The notes under the pieces: model-generated | Told to the model about the DNA's origin: nothing | The model's database searches: none | The model's input: the letters and a program-made list of their open reading frames with translations, nothing else | In this document: piece after piece, positions 27,201 through 33,591 of the stretch | Layout: each line of letters starts with the position of its first letter | Position numbering within the stretch: position 1 is the first letter of the stretch | From: [Pseudomonas] carboxydohydrogena | GTDB lineage: Bacteria; Pseudomonadota; Alphaproteobacteria; Rhizobiales; Xanthobacteraceae | Direction: 5' to 3' | Length of the DNA stretch: 64,000 bases | NCBI RefSeq assembly: GCF_029030725.1 | Contig: NZ_CP113162.1 | Location: 3,098,501-3,162,500 of the forward strand | Translations under genes and position numbers: made by a program

Positions 27201-27878
27201 TTGGCAAAGCCGGTCATATTTCACGCTGTCCGTGATGGCTTGCAGAAATCGGGAGCCGTTCTAGTGGCTCATACGCAAGCGAAGAGTTATTATCCGACTG
27301 ATCGAGACATGAAAGCCTTGCTCAAGGCGGAAGAACAGCATAATCGGCAAAAATTCTTCGATACCCTCTCTGGCATTCTGACAGGCGAAATTGGACCTTA
27401 CGAATGTCTGCCGTTACTTCAGGCAGATGCCGACGAAACAAGACGCAATGTGTTGTTTGCATTCGCATCTCCAAAACATGAACGCCTTCTCTCATTGATT
27501 GATAACCACGTAATCGATCGTCTTGAGGTGGTTGCGCCGGAAGGAACCACTTCCCGAAATCGGGTTGCCAAGCAGATTGCCGAGATTGCAGCTACAGACA
27601 GCGCCAGCTCGGAGGTAACTTACATCAACTCGGATGATCTTGAAAAAGCGACTACATTCCTTCTTAGGGGTTTCAACAAGTGGTATGTCCGCCAAGGCTT
27701 TAATTTTGAAATCGGGCTCACTGGCTCGAAAATGGAGGCAGTCGCATCCGCCGCGGTCTCTTCGGTTTGCAAAATTACGCAATGTTGGTACGTGCGGCCG
27801 ACGAAATTTGACGCAGCTAGATTTACAAAAGGTGCGGGCGATACGCGCTACTTCCGACTCGACCGGACTGACGTTTGA
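24207..27878 (+). CDS. Zinc ribbon - protein kinase - ATPase - CARF-like fusion protein
   Basis: A 1223-1225-residue multidomain protein. In order: zinc ribbon (C8-x2-C11, C25-x2-C28); a Ser/Thr-kinase-like domain with G-rich loop ~53-58, Lys76, HNDLHAGN (178-185) and DLG (211-213); an AAA/ORC-like ATPase with Walker A GMRGCGKT (352-359) and Walker B LFLLDDVS (521-528); a Cys-rich VQCDCFQDHC patch; a Pro-rich linker (~870-920); and a C-terminal Rossmann-like domain from LSQIVIGLGFEDR, ending near a LTGSKMEAVASAA motif reminiscent of CARF sensors. All catalytic residues are present. The start is GTG 24207 (GGAGG nine bases upstream) or TTG 24201; both lie inside the phosphorylase gene, so translation is coupled. 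It ends 20 bp from the convergent Z1 gene. Confidence 0.7.
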   Translation: MPSYCCFFCPAATYNDNGLTDPCPSCGRPFGFPLSSIPAEIGPFKILRPLGRGFYAATYVAERKTGLRNKSVLKVTPKIFYEFFPGKDFEEECLLHRDVAEGTEHLVKIRDMFPDVEVQFDNVSLSCCVAELDFVDGPLLTDYFDDEQEVSAAIAAQMAIDLLRLREELERKQVFHNDLHAGNIIVERLKKDSFRADAVDPSIRAVAIDLGSAATQTKSDPARQREGDISRIAEHIARLSARLLASPDQVSDHDFRLASTLQDIFQVLAAPAENTRFPSAQDLIRQVRLAYEMIPRHSWRSWRQPLALTSFGSAYNALTLEPWHVPALLIDPEGTWLKQISTPGPQIITGMRGCGKTMLLRALQFHARASQARGETADAVIGRISGDGYIGLFVSAQRLIDRQDPGQTVNADPFARLILAYAVEAVRSIMHLRDIRSAGVNEHAHKVIGRALTDILTNSDELGDAIDLDDFDARLRKALVQHSQPGNSLRLQVNPSDAFIHMAESIRVCSPHWMTGRVLFLLDDVSTRYLKGGPIRELLSALLFQHPVCAFKITSEVQTMELELKTPGENFPAREGRDYSVFDLGSEVYDKIKGPQGKQFVERILEQRADHFSAHPRATPSQLLGDESMETIAREIAESASTSSKRKEVYRGITALAHVCVGDIGDVISLYERIIKAANGRIPVPTQVQCDCFQDHCSHRLYDLNRRRGELKDVARSFAEASYELLLKSFKEAKKNKKTARRLRQYSSIYVRVTTGDTGKQMAQLRDLIDAGVFVFTGGSPRTKTKDSDPILQFKLTFRRIYGLTNFIGLAERDRFELSGANLEEWLANPAAGKEILMRNLGGPLAEEDDVEATELAIEPAAATPTPKITMDLFENLPPAQPEQPKTPEELPPDSGRLPTHSIDVKILNESGVAAAELSQIVIGLGFEDRTLASVRALTKALPPTKVLAIQYEDAGRSKEILDSLKSWGAEVDIISYRTAIADGLPLTNQPTLIDVTGLAKPVIFHAVRDGLQKSGAVLVAHTQAKSYYPTDRDMKALLKAEEQHNRQKFFDTLSGILTGEIGPYECLPLLQADADETRRNVLFAFASPKHERLLSLIDNHVIDRLEVVAPEGTTSRNRVAKQIAEIAATDSASSEVTYINSDDLEKATTFLLRGFNKWYVRQGFNFEIGLTGSKMEAVASAAVSSVCKITQCWYVRPTKFDAARFTKGAGDTRYFRLDRTDV

Positions 27879-27898
27879 TCCAAAGATGTCGGTATTCG

Positions 27899-29926
27899 CT
27901 ATTCAAAGCTAAAGGCAATGGCATAGTTTCCGGTGGGGAAGCGCACCTGGGGCAGCCAGACCGCTTCGCCTTTAGCACTCTTCTTTAGCCGATACATAAA
28001 AAGCGTTACGGCATCGGTTGGCACTTCCGTATCTTCTCCGCCGCTGTAGAAGCCTTGCGTCTCGCGACGCGATGCTTCCAATTCGCGATCGCGGCTGACA
28101 CGAATGTATGCTTTGTTGCCCTTTAACACTTCCATCTTTTCCAACGCCGCACCGATTGTCCTCGCGCTCCAAAGCTCGGTGCCAAGTGTGGGATCGGCCT
28201 CACACTTCTGAATCAATTCGATAACGGATGGCACGTCCGTCACATAATAAAGCCGCGAGCCGTCATAGCGGAGGAGCTTGGCATCGAGCCATTGTGTTGC
28301 CTCCATCGTCGCAGGTGTACGAAGTGGATAGCGCGGGTTCACCCACCCGCCAGCCACGTAAACACCGATAGCGTTCGGGTCCAGCACATTGCGCCGCGTC
28401 GCTTGCAGAGGCGAAGACAGGCAAATGCCCTCAAATTCACCTTGCGGGTGACGCTCGATAAGCGCGCGAAGAGCCTTCTCCATTTGGTGAATGATACGAA
28501 AATGCTCGGCGAGTTTATCCGGCAGGAACAGTCGGGTAACCCCAATGTGCTTCTGTCGATAGCCATACATGCGCGCGTGTTGCAGCACAGTATCGGAATT
28601 GGGCCGCTTTGGGTTCCTGCCGTAGTAACTCGTAATCAGGTTCGGAATCGTCACGCCGCGGCCGAGCTTATTTCCCCCCACAAAAATGCTGTAAGGATGA
28701 TCGGGGACAATTTCCTCATGGGAATTAGAATTGATCTCCTTGATACTCGCTGCTGGCAGAAGAAAGGAAATCTTCTGCATAACGGCTTCGAACGGCGGAA
28801 GACCAGGCTCGGTCTCGGTCAGGTTATGGTAGGCTGCAGTTAGGTCGCTACGAAGTTTCGTATACGGAGGCTTTGCCGGTTCGGCCAGGGTGTTGACCAT
28901 GTCTTCCCGAAACCGTTCGAACAATTCGACGATATGGCGATGATCAATCTTTGTATGGCTGATGTGGCAGAGAAACGAGAAGTTCTCTTGTGGGAATTGT
29001 ATATTCTTTGCACCTGCGGCAACAAAGAAGGTCAGCAATGCTTCGCGGATACCAGCCGGAAGACGATGCGTCGGACGGGGTTGATGTCCCGATTTAAGCT
29101 CATCGACTTCATCGATATCGACGGGCACTAGAAGTTTTGAATCATCCTCGAAGAAAGCCTCGCCTCCGACGTAACCCGGCCCCGGAGTGCTGAGTACCGT
29201 AAACGAAGGTCGATAAGGATGATCCGGGGTCTGCAAAAAGAGAGCCTGCGGCGTTGCCGTGACTTGTAAATAAGTGTTGGTTCTGAAAAAGGCTCTGAAA
29301 TCGGAAATCAACTTGTTGATCGTGCTGATCTCGTTCGTGCTCTTCGCAGCATTCTTTTGGGTGTGCGTATTGAGGCTTGCTTGATCCGCTTCGTCATCAA
29401 TGATCAGTGCGGGAAGCCCGCGCGCGCCGTTCGCAGCACCAATCTTTCGAAACGCCTCGATGAGGCTAGACAGATGATCCGAGTTCTTGGAGCAGACGAC
29501 AACAAAAGGCGACGTCCGCAATTGCCGCTCGAAAGCAGGGCCATCCCACTCCGATTTTCCAAATACCTTCAGTCCGCGCAATTGGCTTCGAATTCTGCGA
29601 AGGGTTTGCGTATAAAGAGGGTTTAGATCAGACGTCAGAATGATGATGCATTTGAAGCCATTATCGACGGCCATGGCGGTGGTAATGGCGATAACGCTAG
29701 TCTTCCCGCTTTGGATAAGACCATAAAGAAGCCCATAGCTGGGCCTCTCATCGCCGGACACAGGATCAATCGCGTACTCAAGAATACTTGCGGCCCGTTC
29801 CGCAATAACGTGAAGAGAGGCAGGATCGGAGATTTCATTGGCAAGTGCACTCAAAGCTTCCGTCGTGTGCAACCCATCTCGGATGATCTCCCGATTGCGA
29901 ATGGGAGCGGCGGTTCTAAGCTGCAT
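27899..29926 (-). CDS. Z1 domain ATPase (superfamily 2-like)
   Basis: A 675-residue P-loop protein of the Z1 family. The P-loop is YGLIQSGKTSV (~72-82), Walker B ALIIDDEADQASLN (~175), motif III VTATPQALF (~228), and the Z1-typical FVGGNKLGRGVTIPNL and QHARMYGYRQ segments (~415-460, motif VI-like). Z1 ATPases are known from Dcm-type restriction clusters, where they are thought to remodel DNA. The ATG at 29926 has GGAGAG six to seven bases upstream and overlaps the preceding gene by 11 bp; an in-frame start at 29953 is deeper inside that gene. It runs convergent to the kinase fusion. Confidence 0.85.
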   Translation of the reverse strand: MQLRTAAPIRNREIIRDGLHTTEALSALANEISDPASLHVIAERAASILEYAIDPVSGDERPSYGLLYGLIQSGKTSVIAITTAMAVDNGFKCIIILTSDLNPLYTQTLRRIRSQLRGLKVFGKSEWDGPAFERQLRTSPFVVVCSKNSDHLSSLIEAFRKIGAANGARGLPALIIDDEADQASLNTHTQKNAAKSTNEISTINKLISDFRAFFRTNTYLQVTATPQALFLQTPDHPYRPSFTVLSTPGPGYVGGEAFFEDDSKLLVPVDIDEVDELKSGHQPRPTHRLPAGIREALLTFFVAAGAKNIQFPQENFSFLCHISHTKIDHRHIVELFERFREDMVNTLAEPAKPPYTKLRSDLTAAYHNLTETEPGLPPFEAVMQKISFLLPAASIKEINSNSHEEIVPDHPYSIFVGGNKLGRGVTIPNLITSYYGRNPKRPNSDTVLQHARMYGYRQKHIGVTRLFLPDKLAEHFRIIHQMEKALRALIERHPQGEFEGICLSSPLQATRRNVLDPNAIGVYVAGGWVNPRYPLRTPATMEATQWLDAKLLRYDGSRLYYVTDVPSVIELIQKCEADPTLGTELWSARTIGAALEKMEVLKGNKAYIRVSRDRELEASRRETQGFYSGGEDTEVPTDAVTLFMYRLKKSAKGEAVWLPQVRFPTGNYAIAFSFE

Positions 29927-30365
29927 TCTCGCTCTCCGCCGCTTCGACACCAAAGGCCAACGCTGGCCATTTACCGAGCGATACCTTTCGCTTTAACTCG
30001 CCACCGCCTCCCCAAACCGTGTAACTATGGTTATGCTTGCGGGATGCGGCGATCCAACCCGGCTTGCTCCCAAGTAGGTCGCACCCTTGATCCCAATCAA
30101 TCCCACACACACCGTCGCTACCACACACCAAACCGAAAACCAGCCGTCGATACTTGGCGGCCATACCGATCGACCGCTCTACGTCTTCTTGGTCGAACGT
30201 AAAGCGCCAAGGCGACCTCTCTTTGGTTGTGTACTTAATGAGAAGAAAGCTGTCGTCATTTAAGACGTATCCGAGCGACCCAAGCTTACGGATCGACTGG
30301 CAGCGCACGTCCTCAAGTATCGGGATGACAGCAGCGCCGTGATAATAGGCCGACTTATCAAGCAT
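29916..30365 (-). CDS. Hypothetical protein cotranscribed with Z1
   Basis: A 149-residue soluble protein, not recognised. Features seen: SFLLIKYTTKERSPWRFTF near 39-57, a hydrophobic strand LVFGLVCGSDGVCGIDW near 75-91, and a basic GELKRKVSLGKWPAL end. The alternation of strands with charged IKY and an Asp-rich segment could be a degenerate nuclease-like fold, but no catalytic set can be claimed. Its stop overlaps the Z1 start by 11 bp (ATGCAGCTTAG), so the two are translated together and probably act together. Confidence 0.6.
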   Translation of the reverse strand: MLDKSAYYHGAAVIPILEDVRCQSIRKLGSLGYVLNDDSFLLIKYTTKERSPWRFTFDQEDVERSIGMAAKYRRLVFGLVCGSDGVCGIDWDQGCDLLGSKPGWIAASRKHNHSYTVWGGGGELKRKVSLGKWPALAFGVEAAESENAA

Positions 30366-30787
30366 GCGAGCAAACCACTAATGAAGCTAATAATTTCATT
30401 CTGCAAGTTTTCGTTGGAAAGGCAAATAACCACTTGGATTTTGCGCCCCCATGTGCCGTGAGGAAATCGTAAAGTAGGGCAATCGGCTGGACAGGCGGCT
30501 GCTGTCTAATATCCTGATAATGAAGTGGTTTTAAGGACGAAAGATCTATTCCTACGGGACGTGCACGGTTGGCCACTTGTCCATATGAATGTAAAAAACT
30601 AGGCACCCTTGTAGACGCCCACCAGCCTAGGTCTCGACCGCAACAACCTCAAAATAGAACTCGCAGAGAATTTGTAATTAATAAGCATGCAAACCACCTG
30701 TTAAGCGATGGAAAGGGCTTACCCCCTGAGACTGCGGCTTAAACTTTTCCAATGTCTGCTTCGGGTGAAAGGCGGATGTTCGGCCGA
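30366..30787. other. Gene-free spacer upstream of the Z1 operon
   Basis: About 420 bp, A+T-rich, with no protein-like reading frame (an open frame at 30358-30606 on the minus strand has no recognisable composition). It presumably carries the promoter of the Z1 operon. No hairpin or repeat stood out. Confidence 0.5.
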
Positions 30788-30997
30788 TTATTCCTGTAAC
30801 AATCTCGGAAGAGGCACCGATAGAGCATCGGCGATTCTTGCCATAACAGATAAACTCGGATTGCGTTTACCTCGTTCAATACCGCCCACATAAGTCAGAT
30901 CGATCTCCGCCTCGAATGCGAGGCGTTCCTGCGTCATTTTCCGCTGCTGACGCAATTTCCGTACGTTTTTTCCGAATATCAAGCACCAATCCCGCAT
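30788..30997 (-). CDS. XRE-family transcriptional regulator
   Basis: A 69-residue Cro/C1-type helix-turn-helix protein: FGKNVRKLRQQRKMTQERLAFEA followed by the recognition helix DLTYVGGIERGKRNPSL and ARIADALSVPL. That is nearly the whole protein, the size of restriction-modification controller (C) proteins. It lies upstream of the Z1 operon on the same strand, and symmetrical sites lie just before its start. It probably times expression of the dcm/Z1 cluster or of the divergent exported proteins. Confidence 0.85.
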   Translation of the reverse strand: MRDWCLIFGKNVRKLRQQRKMTQERLAFEAEIDLTYVGGIERGKRNPSLSVMARIADALSVPLPRLLQE

Positions 30998-31020
30998 TGC
31001 AGGATTGAGCGATGCAGGGC

Positions 31021-31051
31021 ATATAGTCTCTAGGGAATATAGTCCATATTC
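31021..31051. promoter_or_regulatory. Candidate operator of the XRE regulator
   Basis: ATATAGTC is directly repeated at 31021-31028 and 31037-31044, and GAATAT-agtcc-ATATTC (31035-31051) is an inverted repeat. The cluster lies 24-54 bp upstream of the XRE start and 33 bp before the divergent lipoprotein gene. The arrangement resembles controller-protein boxes. Binding is inferred. Confidence 0.45.
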
Positions 31052-31083
31052 GACGTTTTAAACATCTCGCGGGGGCGAAGGGT

Positions 31084-31527
31084 ATGACCAAAACTGTTGC
31101 GGTTTCGTCCGCAAAACAACCTATTGTGTCTATTCGGCTGGCTGCGGCTACTTGCCTGGCCCTACTGCTGGCCGGCTGCGGGGAATCAGCCGTATGCAGC
31201 AAACCGGACGTCTTAGATACGGTTAGAAAGCTCTTCGAAGAACGCGAGCTTGGCCAGTTCAAGTTACCTGGCTTGGTTACAGTTATGGAGAAGACAGCCA
31301 CCTTTCTATCTACCGATAAACAGTCAAATGCCAGTCACTGTTCAGTAATCGTAACCGTCGACCTGATGCAGATCCTCAAGGCAACCCAAAATTATAGCGA
31401 CGAACAGTTGAGCAAGGCGAAACAGACTGCCGAACAGAAGGGCCAACCAACCACCAGGGACAATCTGGTCAATTACAAAGTGCAGACGTTAAACGGCGGA
31501 CAACATTACATCACGGTGCTGCCATGA
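31084..31527 (+). CDS. Predicted lipoprotein
   Basis: A 147-residue exported protein with a lipoprotein signal: basic N-terminus, hydrophobic run AAATCLALLLAGCGES with the lipobox LAGC at about residue 32, so anchored to a membrane by its N-terminal Cys. The mature part has Cys residues (AVCSKPD, SHCSVIV) that could form a disulfide. Family not recognised. Its stop overlaps the start of the next gene as ATGA, so the two exported proteins form a coupled pair. It is divergent from the XRE regulator. Confidence 0.7.
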   Translation: MTKTVAVSSAKQPIVSIRLAAATCLALLLAGCGESAVCSKPDVLDTVRKLFEERELGQFKLPGLVTVMEKTATFLSTDKQSNASHCSVIVTVDLMQILKATQNYSDEQLSKAKQTAEQKGQPTTRDNLVNYKVQTLNGGQHYITVLP

Positions 31528-32300
31528 GCTCCTGGACGTACTTGACGCGAGTTTTGTGCATTGCGTTCACGGCCTTCTTCGTTTCCGTTTTCTCAGACCG
31601 CGCTGCAATCGCTAATGACCTTCCCGCGTCTGCAACTCTCCGAACTCGGCCAGGGCCGATGGAGATTCGAGTGCCCGAATTGGATCGGCTTATTTCGTTC
31701 GGATCTCTTGAGAAGTTTATGAGCGACTATCCACCGTTCATTTGTGAATTAGTCTTCGCGCCTGAACTCAGCAATCGCATGCTCAAGGCATACCTCTATG
31801 ACTGCCCTGTCTTTTATAAAGGGCGAAGGCTCATCTTCACGCTCCTGACGGCCCCTCAAGTAAAGAATTGGGTGATTTACAGCGCCTCCGTTCAAGGGCC
31901 CGATGGTAATGCAAAGGATCTTGAAGGAGCTGAACTCGCCGAGTTTGTAAAGAAGCCGCGCCAAGCCAAGTTTAATAGCTTCCAGGTACCGCTCGAGGAG
32001 GCCGAAAAATGGGCGCTCAACGTAAAGGTAGATAAGGAGTTAAATCCCGTTAGTCAGGTCTCACTCGTGCTGCTGCACCTGCAGATCAAGGGTTACATCT
32101 GCTCCGTTGCTGCACAGAAAGATCCAGAGTTCGTTTTTGCTTGCAGGAATGAACGACGCCCGAAGGGCGACATGACCTTCCATTTCACCAGAACGGCCGA
32201 TGATCAAGCTACGCTCAATCAAATTGAGATCGGAACCAAGGTCATCACCGGGGATCGCCTTGTTCCAGTGGTAAACCAGCTATCCGATATTGGAGACTGA
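31524..32300 (+). CDS. Predicted secreted protein
   Basis: A 258-residue protein with a signal peptide (hydrophobic residues ~8-25, likely cleavage after AIA-ND near 31). The mature domain (~225 residues) was not recognised; it contains four Cys (FICELVF, YDCPVF, YICSVAA, FACRNE), suggesting two disulfides in the periplasm. The four-base ATGA overlap with the preceding lipoprotein gene points to a shared function, perhaps a periplasmic complex. Why such a pair sits in a defence-rich island is unclear. Confidence 0.65.
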   Translation: MSSWTYLTRVLCIAFTAFFVSVFSDRAAIANDLPASATLRTRPGPMEIRVPELDRLISFGSLEKFMSDYPPFICELVFAPELSNRMLKAYLYDCPVFYKGRRLIFTLLTAPQVKNWVIYSASVQGPDGNAKDLEGAELAEFVKKPRQAKFNSFQVPLEEAEKWALNVKVDKELNPVSQVSLVLLHLQIKGYICSVAAQKDPEFVFACRNERRPKGDMTFHFTRTADDQATLNQIEIGTKVITGDRLVPVVNQLSDIGD

Positions 32301-32461
32301 ACCGCCTCGGATGCCACTTGCGCGCGTTCTTACGCGTGACGTGCCCAATAATGTTCTCTTTTTTGCCAATGGCAGCTGGCACTCACATCGTTCAAACGCT
32401 GAGCGTATTGACGACGTCCTGAAGCATTCGAGGCGGAAGGGTCAGGTCAGACGAGGGTTCA

Positions 32462-33268
32462 ATGCGCGCCATTGCTTATTACCGCACTCGTCCCTGCGAC
32501 CCAATCGCGTCGAAACGATTGATCTCAGAACAACGGAGTGCCGTTGCACTATGGGTCGCGAGCCATAAAGACCATGAGGTCATCGCTGAACACACAGAAC
32601 ATGAAAATGGGTGTTCAGAGCGGCCAGCTCTGAAAGCGGCGATACAGGAATGCAGAGAAAAGGATGTATGCTTGCTTATCGCTAGTACTGAAGCAATTGG
32701 ACATGGCGAGCCATTTTATCCGCGTATTTTGAGCGTTCCTTTTATCAAGCCGCCATGGCCGCGACGCGCATCAGGCTATATCAAGCCTACCGCGAAGAAT
32801 GCTCCTGAAGGGTTTTCACTCTTCTTCGACAATCATGCTGAAGGGTATGAAAGCGATATCTATCTTTGCAATGGATCGGATGGCACAATCGCCAACATCA
32901 CCGCTCGCCTCGTTGGCGCGACGGCAGTTCTCGACGATTTGTCACCGACCGCCACGGCGAATGACAGTCGCCTACTCGTCACGTCAACTGAAACGCGCTG
33001 CATGGAGAGCTTGCAGCCGGGGCACATGGGCCTGTTAAGTGGCTACAATGCTATTTTCGACGGTGACTTCCTTTTGATCTGCGACCTCATTTATCGGGTC
33101 GGAGATGGTTCAGAAGCAAAGGCGCGTACCATCGTCGACAAAGGGTACAACGGCCGCGGCTTTGTTCGATTTGGGCACCCGAAAAACGCCAAAGCTATCG
33201 TAGATACTACTCGGACGGCGGATTGCACCACACACTTACCGTCGTTTCAGCAAGACAGCCCATGTTGA
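32462..33268 (+). CDS. Degenerate serine-recombinase-like domain fused to unknown C-terminal domain
   Basis: A 268-residue protein. Residues 1-~85 follow the outline of a resolvase/invertase N-terminal domain: AIAYYRTRP, an SEQRSAVALWV helix, ERPALKAAIQECRE, and LLIAST. But the catalytic Ser of the usual YxRVST motif and the Arg pair after LLIAST are missing, so recombinase activity is unlikely. The remaining ~180 residues are unknown. GAGGG lies six bases before the ATG. It is the last island gene before the tRNA, and may be a domesticated or regulatory protein. Confidence 0.5.
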   Translation: MRAIAYYRTRPCDPIASKRLISEQRSAVALWVASHKDHEVIAEHTEHENGCSERPALKAAIQECREKDVCLLIASTEAIGHGEPFYPRILSVPFIKPPWPRRASGYIKPTAKNAPEGFSLFFDNHAEGYESDIYLCNGSDGTIANITARLVGATAVLDDLSPTATANDSRLLVTSTETRCMESLQPGHMGLLSGYNAIFDGDFLLICDLIYRVGDGSEAKARTIVDKGYNGRGFVRFGHPKNAKAIVDTTRTADCTTHLPSFQQDSPC

Positions 33269-33304
33269 GCATCGCCTCAATGCGCCGCTCAAGCGAAAGG
33301 CCGT

Positions 33305-33325
33305 GTATGGGACGAAGTATGGGTA
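33305..33325 (+). repeat. GTATGGG arm-type repeat pair, right end
   Basis: GTATGGGAC (33305-33313) and GTATGGGTA (33317-33325) lie 12 bp apart, 54 bp inside the right att. The pair matches the left-end pair in sequence, spacing and orientation. Probable integrase arm-binding sites. Confidence 0.6.
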
Positions 33326-33378
33326 CGGTGATCGGCCTTAGCTACCGATCATTGATTTAAAAGGGATTTTTACCAAGG

Positions 33379-33393
33379 CTGGCGGAGAGAGCG
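33379..33393 (+). repeat. tRNA-proximal attachment site (att direct repeat)
   Basis: CTGGCGGAGAGAGCG, identical to 6005-6019. On the minus strand it is the 3' end of tRNA-Ser, including CCA. The integrated island thus leaves the tRNA gene whole. Confidence 0.85.
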
Positions 33394-33469
33394 GGATTCG
33401 AACCCGCGATACGGTTTCCCGTATACACACTTTCCAGGCGTGCGCCTTCAACCACTCGGCCACCTCTCC
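33380..33469 (-). tRNA. tRNA-Ser (anticodon GGA)
   Basis: On the minus strand the gene begins GGAGAGGTGGCCGAG and ends in an encoded CCA, 90 nt long with the long variable arm usual for tRNA-Ser. The acceptor 5' strand GGAGAGG pairs with TCTCTCC. The anticodon loop CTGGAAA gives GGA, reading UCC and UCU codons. The T-loop GGTTCGAATCC is intact. Its 3' end is the integration site of the island to its left. Confidence 0.95.
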
Positions 33470-33591
33470 GTGGCGCCTGTCATGAAGGCGTCGGCCGGAT
33501 TTTGCAAGCAGGCAAGCCCCTTCCGGCTCACATTTTTGAGGAATAGCGAGATTTTTCAGGGCGATGGCGCGGGAAACAGCCCGATCGCCCT

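Larger units (their letters stand above)
6005..33393. mobile_element. tRNA-Ser-integrated genomic island (defence island)
   Basis: A 27.4-kb segment bounded by a 15-bp direct repeat: at 33379-33393, where it is the 3' end of tRNA-Ser, and at 6005-6019, where it stands alone. Inside are an integrase (broken), an AlpA-like excisionase, a Rep-like protein, type III restriction-modification, AbiE, dcm-vsr and other defence-type genes, all in DNA visibly richer in A+T than the flanks. The paired GTATGGG repeats just inside both ends fit integrase arm sites. The integrase lies 8.5 kb from the left end and carries a nonsense codon, so the island is probably composite and no longer self-mobile. Confidence 0.85.

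Noticed and set aside
30358-30606. Possible 82-residue gene upstream of the Z1 operon
   Set aside because: It overlaps the start of the 149-residue gene and shows no domain or credible initiation signal.
32462-32720. Functional resolvase
   Set aside because: The catalytic Ser and the downstream Arg residues of the family are missing.
6000-33400. CRISPR array or insertion sequence within the island
   Set aside because: No regularly spaced repeats, Cas genes or transposase-type frames with terminal inverted repeats were seen.
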